Origin: Methylococcaceae bacterium
GTDB lineage: Bacteria; Pseudomonadota; Gammaproteobacteria; Methylococcales; Methylomonadaceae
Length of the DNA stretch: 6,988 bases
Assembly: GCA_013140465.1 (NCBI GenBank)
Contig: JABFST010000126.1
Location: forward strand, 1 to 6,988
Direction of reading: 5' to 3'
The notes beneath the pieces were generated by a model, which worked only from the letters and a program-made list of their open reading frames with translations, was not told the DNA's origin and made no database searches. Made by a program: the position numbers and the translations under genes. Shown here piece by piece: positions 1-5,578 of the stretch. How positions within the stretch are numbered: position 1 is the stretch's first letter; every line of letters begins with the position of its first letter.

Positions 1-309
1 GCTTCTGATTTCTTCACGCGCCTCACCCGTGGCCTTAATTTTGACCATCATCAGTTCGCGCTCGATGTGCAAGGCTTCCGCCAAGTCGATCAGCTTGACC
101 ACATCTATCAATTTGTTGAGCTGTTTGGTGATTTGCTCAATGATTTCTTCGCTGCCGCTGGTGACTAAGGTCATCCGCGACAAGCTTGGGTCTTCGGTCG
201 GGGCTACGGTGAGTGATTCAATATTGTAGCCACGCGCTGAAAACAGACCTGCGACGCGCGACAAGGCGCCGGATTCGTTTTCAATTAAAATTGAAATAAT
301 GTGTCTCAT
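1..309 (-). CDS. ilvN: Acetolactate synthase small (regulatory) subunit, partial (N-terminal 103 residues)
   Basis: This is the regulatory subunit of acetolactate (acetohydroxyacid) synthase, the first common enzyme of valine, leucine and isoleucine synthesis. Translating the minus strand from the ATG at 307-309 gives MRHIISILIENESGALSRVA followed by the family motif GYNIESLTVAPTEDPSLSRM at about residues 28-47. This is the N-terminal ACT domain (about residues 3-75) that binds feedback-inhibiting valine. The frame stays open to the window edge. Family members are about 160 residues, so roughly 60 C-terminal residues lie outside. The ATG follows the large-subunit TAA with no gap, and a purine-rich AGGGA lies about 10 nt upstream inside the large-subunit gene, so coupled translation is likely. 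The gene could equally be named ilvH; the two names are paralogue conventions. Confidence 0.95.
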   Translation of the reverse strand, partial: MRHIISILIENESGALSRVAGLFSARGYNIESLTVAPTEDPSLSRMTLVTSGSEEIIEQITKQLNKLIDVVKLIDLAEALHIERELMMVKIKATGEAREEIRS

Positions 310-2046
310 TTATGCCAATTCCCTGTCCGTCGAGGTGCCAGTGGCAACCCGCAATTTCATGTCGTGATGGCCCTTGCCAGCTTCTATCATCGGGTAAACG
401 TTTTCGGTACGGTCAGTCATGATGTCCAAAAACACAGTACGGTCTTTCAGCGCAAACGCCGCTTCCAGTGCAGGGCGCACTTCTTCGGGTTTGTCGATGC
501 GCACGCCCACATGACCATAAGCTTCCGCCAATTTTACAAATTCAGGAATCGTGTCCATATACGAATGCGAATAACGGCTTTCGTATGTAAATTCCTGCCA
601 TTGCCGCACCATGCCCATGTAACGGTTGTTAAGGTTGATGATTTTAATAGGGGTTTTGTATTGTAAAGCCGTAGACAATTCTTGTATGCACATTTGGATA
701 CTGGCTTCGCCCGTGACGCACGCAACATCAGCATCAGGAAACGCCAGCTTAACGCCAATTGCCGCTGGCATACCAAAGCCCATTGTGCCTAAACCGCCGG
801 AGTTGATCCAACGGCGTGGTTTGTCAAACGGATAATACTGCGCCGCCCACATTTGATGCTGGCCTACGTCGGAGGTGACATAAGCATCACCTTTGGTGAC
901 TTGGTACAGTTGTTCGATGACATACTGGGGCTTAATCAACGGGCTGTTACGGTCATATTGCAGGCAATCGATGGCTTGCCAAGTGGCAATTTGTTGCCAC
1001 CAAGCTTCTAGGGCCTTTTTGTTGGCTCTCTTGGGGCTGTCTTTTAGCAACTCCAACATTTGCTCCAACACAGGCTTTACTTCGCCGACAATGGGAATAT
1101 CCACTTTTACGGTTTTAGCAATAGAAGCAGGATCAACGTCAATATGGATAATTTTCGCGTAAGGGCAAAACAAATCCAATTTACCCGTTACGCGGTCGTC
1201 AAAACGTGCGCCGATAGCAATGATGACATCGCTTTCGTGCATTGCCATATTGGCTTCGTAAGTGCCGTGCATACCCAACATGCCAATAAATTGTTTATCG
1301 GTGGCGGGGAATGCGCCTAAACCCATTAAGGTGTTGGTGACGGGATAACCTAAAGCCCGCGCAAACTCAGTCAGCTCTTTGCTGGCTTCGCCTAAGACCA
1401 CGCCGCCGCCCGAGTAAATCATAGGCTTTTGGGCGCTGAGCAAAAGCTCGATGGCTTTTTTGATTTGGCCTTTATGGCCTGTCACCACCGGGTTATAAGA
1501 GCGTAATGCTACTTTTTTAGGGTATTTATACGGCACTTTAATATGCGGTGCGGTAATGTCTTTAGGCACGTCAATGACCACCGGGCCGGGTCGGCCGGTA
1601 GTGGCGACGTAAAACGCCTTTTTAATAGTTTCCGCCAGTTTGGTCACATCCTTGACCAAGAAGTTGTGCTTAACACAAGGCCGGGTAATGCCTATCATAT
1701 CGACTTCTTGGAAGGCATCGCTGCCAATTACGGGTAAAGACACTTGCCCAGAAATCACCACTAAAGGAATGGAGTCCATATAAGCCGTGGCAATACCTGT
1801 GACCGCATTGGTTGCGCCCGGGCCGGAAGTGACTAACACCACGCCAGGTTTGCCTGTCGCGCGTGCATAACCGTCCGCCGCATGGGTTGCGCCTTGTTCG
1901 TGACGAACTAGGATGTGTTTAAGCTCTTCCTGTTGGAACAGGGCATCATACAAATGCAGCACCGCCCCGCCGGGATAGCCAAAAATATACTCTACGCCCT
2001 CGTCAATCAGACTTTGAACTAGGATTTGTGCGCCGCTTAGCTCCAC
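310..2046 (-). CDS. ilvB: Acetolactate synthase large (catalytic) subunit, biosynthetic
   Basis: This 578-residue protein is the ThDP-dependent catalytic subunit that condenses two pyruvates to 2-acetolactate, or pyruvate with 2-ketobutyrate to 2-aceto-2-hydroxybutyrate. The N-terminal ThDP pyrimidine-binding domain covers about 1-170, with FGYPGGAV at 22-29 and the catalytic Glu50 in [18 protein letters not shown]. The central domain is at about 190-325 with [12 protein letters not shown] near 278-289. The C-terminal ThDP diphosphate-binding domain is at about 385-540, with GEASIQM at 446-452 and NLNN at 471-474. The metal-binding motif is GEA rather than the classical GDG; Glu keeps the acidic ligand. 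The end, [12 protein letters not shown], is also typical. Length is normal. The start is GTG at 2044-2046, preceded by GAGGTG five bases upstream and by an in-frame TGA four codons upstream, so this start is well fixed. It forms an operon with ilvN downstream. It could also be called ilvI. Confidence 0.97.
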   Translation of the reverse strand: MELSGAQILVQSLIDEGVEYIFGYPGGAVLHLYDALFQQEELKHILVRHEQGATHAADGYARATGKPGVVLVTSGPGATNAVTGIATAYMDSIPLVVISGQVSLPVIGSDAFQEVDMIGITRPCVKHNFLVKDVTKLAETIKKAFYVATTGRPGPVVIDVPKDITAPHIKVPYKYPKKVALRSYNPVVTGHKGQIKKAIELLLSAQKPMIYSGGGVVLGEASKELTEFARALGYPVTNTLMGLGAFPATDKQFIGMLGMHGTYEANMAMHESDVIIAIGARFDDRVTGKLDLFCPYAKIIHIDVDPASIAKTVKVDIPIVGEVKPVLEQMLELLKDSPKRANKKALEAWWQQIATWQAIDCLQYDRNSPLIKPQYVIEQLYQVTKGDAYVTSDVGQHQMWAAQYYPFDKPRRWINSGGLGTMGFGMPAAIGVKLAFPDADVACVTGEASIQMCIQELSTALQYKTPIKIINLNNRYMGMVRQWQEFTYESRYSHSYMDTIPEFVKLAEAYGHVGVRIDKPEEVRPALEAAFALKDRTVFLDIMTDRTENVYPMIEAGKGHHDMKLRVATGTSTDRELA

Positions 2047-2051
2047 GCTAA

Positions 2052-2057
2052 CACCTC
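2052..2057 (-). promoter_or_regulatory. Ribosome binding site of ilvB, fixing a GTG start
   Basis: GAGGTG on the minus strand lies five bases before the GTG at 2044-2046. It closely matches anti-Shine-Dalgarno pairing, and an in-frame TGA lies between it and any earlier start, so it decides the non-ATG start of the large subunit. Confidence 0.75.
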
Positions 2058-2097
2058 AATAAATGGGATAAACTTTGATTGTTATCAATTATATTTG

Positions 2098-2137
2098 GTT
2101 TTTAACACCTAGAGTAGCCACCCTAGAGCTTAAAAAC
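2098..2137 (-). promoter_or_regulatory. Leader hairpin upstream of ilvB (possible regulatory structure)
   Basis: An inverted repeat with perfect 8-base arms, GTTTTTAA at 2098-2105 and TTAAAAAC at 2130-2137, encloses a second weaker stem (CTAGGG paired with CTCTAG, one G-T pair, on the minus strand). It lies about 50-90 bases before the ilvB start, inside the probable 5' untranslated leader. No run of T follows it on the minus strand, so it does not look like an intrinsic terminator. A role in attenuation, RNA stability or protein binding is inference only. Confidence 0.4.
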
Positions 2138-2150
2138 AGTATTGGATAGG

Positions 2151-2179
2151 ATTATTGTCATTTTTCGACAACATAACAA
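2151..2179 (-). promoter_or_regulatory. Candidate sigma70-type promoter for ilvBN
   Basis: On the minus strand TTGTTA (2174-2179) is followed after exactly 17 bases by AATAAT (2151-2156), a four-of-six match to the -35 box and five-of-six to the -10 box. Transcription would start near 2143, giving a leader of about 95 bases that contains the hairpin at 2098-2137. The surroundings are AT-rich and other weaker pairings exist, for example around TACAAT further upstream, so this is only the best of several candidates. Confidence 0.35.
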
Positions 2180-2331
2180 TCGGCATTCTACTAGGTTCTT
2201 GATAAAATTGTAATGTTCTCTTACGGCAATTTAATCAAGCTGTCATCGTGGGGCTAAACAGGACGGATGCCGCAAGTGCATGATAGAGGATATGGAGATC
2301 GTAGGAAGTCAAGCGACACCCTACCCGACCC

Positions 2332-2426
2332 CTGATGAGGGCGTCATAAAAGGTAGGTTGTTCAGGATTAAATACAGCATAACATTATGATTTTGTTGGG
2401 TTACGCTGCACTAACCCAAGCTACAT
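2332..2426. repeat. Decayed copy of a MITE-like interspersed repeat (family of 6871-6988)
   Basis: This stretch aligns without a gap to 6871-6965, with about 81 of 95 bases identical at a constant offset of 4539. Shared landmarks are the left end (AGGG.GTC.TAAAAGG), GCATAACATT, TGATTTTGTTGGGTTACGCT and CTAACCCAA. It includes an internal palindrome with 8-base arms TTGGGTTA and TAACCCAA around an 8-base loop. The right terminal repeat seen in the other copy is not recognisable here; the equivalent position runs into the nasA stop codon. No protein is encoded. TTGGGTTA/TAACCCAA palindromes of this kind are, from general knowledge, widespread in gammaproteobacterial genomes. Confidence 0.8.
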
Positions 2427-2445
2427 TCTTGGCTAAACCTTACAG

Positions 2446-5094
2446 CTAGGCTAGTGCCAACAACGCCTTAATCTCCGGCACACACGAACCGCAATTCGTA
2501 CCCGCCTTTAAACACGCGCCGACCGCTTGGTGGGTGCTTAAGCCCTGTTCCTTAATCGCCGTGCGAATCGTGTTTTCGCCAACATTAAAACACGCGCAAA
2601 CCAAAGCACCGACATCAGCTACGCCTAGAGGCGGCACACCCACTAACAAGGCTTTGCGTTCATCGGGGCTTAGTTCGGTGGCGGTGAACAGGCTGGCTAG
2701 CCATTGGCGTTCCGGCAAACTGCCGTCAGCACTCAGATAGCTGACCGCAAGCAAACGCTTATCAAGCAATTGGGCAACGCGGCGATTGCCTTTGCCCGCA
2801 TCCTCATAAGTCTGCCAGTCTGCCGCCGGGTGGTCTGCAAACCAGCTACGCACATCCGGCAATACGCCCTGCCCCGCCAATTCATAGCGAAAAAACTGCT
2901 CACCGTTTATTTTTACCCAATAATCGGCAGCGCCTACCGCCAACTCTTGGCGCGACAAAATAAAGCCCTGCCACGCGGGTTGATAAGCGGCTATGCGCAC
3001 GGGCGTGTGTTTGCTCTCGGGTTGTTTGGATACCGGATCCACCGCCGGATTGACTAACGCACCCATGCGCCCACGGCTGGCATATTGCAAAGACCAGTGC
3101 ATAGGCACAAACACATGGCTCGGTTTTTGGCTGTCGGTCACTTGCACCCGCGCCAGCATATCGCCCCAGGCACTGGTCAGCAACGCCAAGCCGCCATCGC
3201 TAAGCCCATAAGTGGCAGCATCAGCAGGATGCACTTCCACAAACGGCTCGGGTTTGTGCTGGTTGAGTTTTGCCGCCAAAGCGGTGCGGGTCATGGTGTG
3301 CCATTGGTCGCGCAAGCGTCCGGTGTTAAGGGCCAAGGGATAATGTTCATCGGGCCGATTGACGGGCGGACGCGGGGTAATCGCAAGCATTTGGGCTTTG
3401 CCATTTGCGGTAAAAAACTGTCCGTCCGCAAACAGCCGCGCCCTGCCGTTTGGATAGGCTTGATTGACAGGCCATTGTATCGGTTGTAATTGGTCGTAAT
3501 CATGCTGGCTTAAATCAGCCAAACCGGAGAGGTCAAAATCGCGTAGCCCTTGTTGCGGGTTGTTTTCAAAACCCGACAAGGCCGCGTGTTCGCGGAATAT
3601 GTCACTGGCATCGCAGTAAGCAAACGCCGCCCCAAAGCCCATGCGCTGCGCCACTTGGGTGATAATCCACCAATCCGGTTGGGCATTGCCCGCTGCGGAA
3701 AATAAAGGCCGTTGCCTAGAAATCCGGCGTTCGGAATTAGTCACCGTGCCATTTTTTTCGCTCCAGCCTTGGGCGGGCAACAACACCTGTGCATACGCCG
3801 TGGTGTCGGTTTGGGCGATGCAATCGGACACCACCACAAACGGACAACGCGCCAAGGCTTGTTTTACTTTATCGGCATTGGGCAGACTGACCACGGGGTT
3901 TGTCCCCATAATCCACACCGCCTTCACCTTGCCCTCGTAAATCGCATCAAACAAATCCACCGCCGCCAAGCCCGCTTGCTGGGCAATGCGCCCGGTTTGC
4001 CAAAACCGCGCCACCCGATCTATGCCTACTGGCGTAGCAAAATCAATATGCGCCGCCAATTGATGCGCCAAGCCACCGACTTCACGCCCGCCCATCGCAT
4101 TCGGTTGTCCGGTCAGCGAAAACGGCCCCATGCCCGGTTTGCCTATGCGTCCGGTGGCTAGATGGCAATTGATGATGGCGTTGACTTTATCCGTGCCGGA
4201 TGCGGATTGGTTGATGCCTTGGCTGTACAAGCTCATGGTCAAACGGGTATCGGCAAACCATTGGTAAAAACAGCGCAAATCGTCTACCGACACTTGGCAG
4301 AGTTCCGCCACTTGCGCCAAGCTATGGCTGGCACTGGCTTGTAAGGCGGCGGCAAAACCGTCGGTATGGGCAGCAATAAACGCCAAATCTAAGGCATTAT
4401 GGTCATGCAAATAATGCAGCAAACCGTTAAACAAATAAGCATCGCTGCCACTTGCGACAGGCAAATGCAAATCGGCAATATCACAACTGGCGGTGCGGCG
4501 CGGGTCGATAACAACAACTTTTAAGGCCGGATTAGCCACTTTGGCGGCGCGGATGCGCTGATAACTGACCGGATGGCACCACGCCGCGTTAGAGCCGATA
4601 AACACAATCAGTTCTGCGTGTTCAAAATCTTCATAACAGCCCGGCACGGTATCGGCCCCAAACGCGCGTTTGTGTCCCGCCACCGACGACGACATGCACA
4701 AGCGGCTGTTGGTGTCCATATTGCCGCTGCCTATAAAGCCTTTCATCAGCTTATTGGCGACATAGTAATCTTCGGTCAGCAACTGCCCCGAGCCATAAAT
4801 CGCCACCGCATCCGGGCCGTATTCGGCAATCGTGTCGGCAAACACTTGGGCGACACGGTTTAACGCCGCATCCCAACTCACCACTTGGCCATCGCACTGC
4901 GGTTGTAATAACCGCCCCGCCAAACCCACGGTTTCGCCTAAGGCCGAACCTTTGGAACACAGCCTGCCAAAATTAGCCGGATGGTTTTTGTCGCCTTTGA
5001 TTTGCACCTGACGGCTATGGCTATCAACCTGTGCGCTAATGCCGCAGCCTACGCCGCAATAAGGACAGGTGGTTTGTATGGTGTTGGTGTTCAT
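2446..5094 (-). CDS. nasA: Assimilatory nitrate reductase, catalytic subunit (Mo-bisMGD, with C-terminal BFD-like [2Fe-2S] domain)
   Basis: This cytoplasmic enzyme reduces nitrate to nitrite for nitrogen assimilation. Counting from the ATG at 5092-5094 it has 882 residues. An N-terminal [4Fe-4S] motif has Cys10, 13, 17 and 46 (TTCPYCGVGCG, RLCSKG). The likely molybdenum-ligand Cys133 lies in DTNSRLCMSS. The molybdopterin oxidoreductase core runs to about 580, with GTNPVVSLPN and NGTVTNSERRISRQRP. The molybdopterin-dinucleotide-binding domain is at about 585-700 (LNTGRLRDQWHTMTRT). A C-terminal BFD-like [2Fe-2S] domain has Cys833, 835, 868 and 871 (VCACFNVGEN, AGTNCGSCVPEIK). There is no Tat signal peptide, which argues against periplasmic NapA. 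The length fits NasA proteins carrying the extra domain. An upstream GTG at 5121 would add nine residues (MPTEQSDNN). I prefer the ATG because NasA proteins usually begin just before the first cysteine motif; neither start has a strong RBS. The probable electron-donor gene lies upstream at 5579-6793. Confidence 0.95.
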   Translation of the reverse strand: MNTNTIQTTCPYCGVGCGISAQVDSHSRQVQIKGDKNHPANFGRLCSKGSALGETVGLAGRLLQPQCDGQVVSWDAALNRVAQVFADTIAEYGPDAVAIYGSGQLLTEDYYVANKLMKGFIGSGNMDTNSRLCMSSSVAGHKRAFGADTVPGCYEDFEHAELIVFIGSNAAWCHPVSYQRIRAAKVANPALKVVVIDPRRTASCDIADLHLPVASGSDAYLFNGLLHYLHDHNALDLAFIAAHTDGFAAALQASASHSLAQVAELCQVSVDDLRCFYQWFADTRLTMSLYSQGINQSASGTDKVNAIINCHLATGRIGKPGMGPFSLTGQPNAMGGREVGGLAHQLAAHIDFATPVGIDRVARFWQTGRIAQQAGLAAVDLFDAIYEGKVKAVWIMGTNPVVSLPNADKVKQALARCPFVVVSDCIAQTDTTAYAQVLLPAQGWSEKNGTVTNSERRISRQRPLFSAAGNAQPDWWIITQVAQRMGFGAAFAYCDASDIFREHAALSGFENNPQQGLRDFDLSGLADLSQHDYDQLQPIQWPVNQAYPNGRARLFADGQFFTANGKAQMLAITPRPPVNRPDEHYPLALNTGRLRDQWHTMTRTALAAKLNQHKPEPFVEVHPADAATYGLSDGGLALLTSAWGDMLARVQVTDSQKPSHVFVPMHWSLQYASRGRMGALVNPAVDPVSKQPESKHTPVRIAAYQPAWQGFILSRQELAVGAADYWVKINGEQFFRYELAGQGVLPDVRSWFADHPAADWQTYEDAGKGNRRVAQLLDKRLLAVSYLSADGSLPERQWLASLFTATELSPDERKALLVGVPPLGVADVGALVCACFNVGENTIRTAIKEQGLSTHQAVGACLKAGTNCGSCVPEIKALLALA

Positions 5095-5126
5095 GTTGTT
5101 GTCCGATTGTTCGGTGGGCACTAGAT

Positions 5127-5149
5127 TTCATAGTTCCCACGCTCTGCGT
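5127..5149. repeat. Truncated left end of the palindromic element
   Basis: These 23 bases match exactly the first 23 bases of the two longer copies (5164-5186 and 5310-5332), beginning TTCATAGTTCCCACGC. The match stops in the second arm of the first hairpin, leaving only a partial stem. It lies six bases outside the alternative GTG start of nasA, so it would be in the nasA leader RNA. Confidence 0.85.
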
Positions 5150-5163
5150 CACTGCCATTAAGT

Positions 5164-5293
5164 TTCATAGTTCCCACGCTCTGCGTGGGAATTCATCCCG
5201 CAACGCTCCAGCGTTGCGGAACCAAAACGCATGACCCTACGTTAGAAGACGCTGGAGCGTCTGGGGCGGCATTACCACGCGGAGCGTGGGAAC
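5164..5293. repeat. Composite palindromic (REP/MITE-like) element, copy 1
   Basis: The element holds four hairpins in order: 5171-5191 (arms TTCCCACGC/GCGTGGGAA, loop TCT), 5198-5219 (arms CCGCAACGCT/AGCGTTGCGG, centre CC), 5247-5262 (arms AGACGCT/AGCGTCT, centre GG) and 5275-5289 (arms CCACGC/GCGTGG, loop GGA). The whole is also inverted: GTTCCCACGCTCTGC at 5170-5184 is matched, with one mismatch, by the reverse complement of the last 15 bases (5279-5293). The two inner hairpins share ACGCTCCAGCGT and its complement. It can therefore form either four small hairpins or one long cruciform. There is no transposase and no clear target duplication. Confidence 0.85.
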
Positions 5294-5309
5294 GATAAAA
5301 ACTATAACA

Positions 5310-5432
5310 TTCATAGTTCCCACGCTCTGCGTGGGAATTCATCCCGCAACGCTCCAGCGTTGCGGAGCCAAAACGCACGACCCTACGTTAGAAGACGCTG
5401 GAGCGTCTGGGGCGGCATTCCCACGCAGAGCG
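5310..5432. repeat. Composite palindromic element, copy 2 (truncated right end)
   Basis: This copy aligns to 5164-5286 without gaps at an offset of 146, with 119 of 123 bases identical. The four differences are AA/AG and AT/AC in the centre, and A/C and G/A near the right end. Its hairpins are at 5317-5337, 5344-5365 and 5393-5408. The fourth is broken after CCACGCAGAGCG at 5432, where the sequence switches to CTCTTCG and then to the next element. High identity suggests a recent tandem duplication or gene conversion. Confidence 0.85.
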
Positions 5433-5441
5433 CTCTTCGTT

Positions 5442-5550
5442 TCTCGTTCCCAAACTCCAGTTTGGGAATGCCTATGACCAAGCTCCGCTTGGCGTGGACT
5501 TCAAGCAGAGCTTGAAGGTAGGCATTCCCAAGCAGAGCTTGGGAACGAGA
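5442..5550. repeat. Composite palindromic element, diverged subtype
   Basis: A 109-bp element bounded by inverted ends: TCTCGTTCCCAA at 5442-5453 and the complementary TTGGGAACGAGA at 5539-5550, with the symmetry continuing inward through GGGAATGCCTA. It contains four hairpins: 5447-5468 (arms TTCCCAAACT/AGTTTGGGAA, centre CC), 5478-5492 (CCAAGC/GCTTGG, loop TCC), 5499-5517 (CTTCAAGC/GCTTGAAG, loop AGA) and 5525-5545 (TTCCCAAGC/GCTTGGGAA, loop AGA). The architecture equals that of the upstream copies but the stems differ with matching changes on both arms. It ends 28 bases from the stop codon of the FAD oxidoreductase gene. Confidence 0.85.
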
Positions 5551-5578
5551 TATAGCAAGCCGTTTTACGCCAAAACCC

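Larger units (their letters stand above)
2047..2445. other. Gene-free spacer between nasA and ilvB
   Basis: These 399 bases hold no convincing gene on either strand. The part nearest ilvB (about 2060-2240) is clearly AT-rich, as expected for a promoter and leader, and contains the candidate promoter, hairpin and mini-ORF listed separately. The part nearest nasA (2332-2426) is a decayed copy of the MITE-like repeat that also occurs at 6871-6988. Between them, about 2245-2330, is a stretch I cannot assign. It includes CGACACCCT at 2314-2322, which equals the inverted end of that repeat family and may be a remnant of another copy. No intrinsic terminator with a clear T-run was found downstream of nasA. 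Confidence 0.7.
5095..5578. other. Gene-free repeat cluster between the FAD oxidoreductase gene and nasA
   Basis: These 484 bases separate two codirectional, functionally linked genes and consist almost wholly of palindromic repeats: a fragment at 5127-5149, two near-identical elements at 5164-5293 and 5310-5432, and a related but diverged element at 5442-5550. Open frames here run through the repeats and look like no known protein. No clear promoter or T-rich terminator is visible for either gene. The cluster starts 28 bases after the stop codon of the FAD protein and ends about 33 bases before the nasA ATG. Confidence 0.85.

Noticed and set aside
301..1320. Several + strand open frames opposite ilvB, such as 301-666 and 1060-1320
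   Set aside because: They are shadows of the 578-residue acetolactate synthase frame, with no RBS or recognisable protein motif.
2075..2088. Possible Fur-like or other operator, TTGATTGTTATCAA
   Set aside because: It is a 5-base-arm palindrome in AT-rich DNA and matches the Fur consensus only weakly; chance is sufficient.
2391..2419. Possible intrinsic terminator after nasA at the TTGGGTTA/TAACCCAA palindrome
   Set aside because: No T-run follows the hairpin in the direction of nasA transcription, and the palindrome is a shared part of the repeat family at 6871-6988.
3712..4161. Open frame of 149 codons on the + strand opposite nasA
   Set aside because: It lies wholly antisense to a well-supported enzyme gene, has no recognisable domain, and its composition follows from the GC-rich opposite strand.
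5127..5550. Possible CRISPR array
   Set aside because: The repeats are about 110-125 bp composite palindromes, spacers are neither uniform nor numerous, and no cas gene is present.
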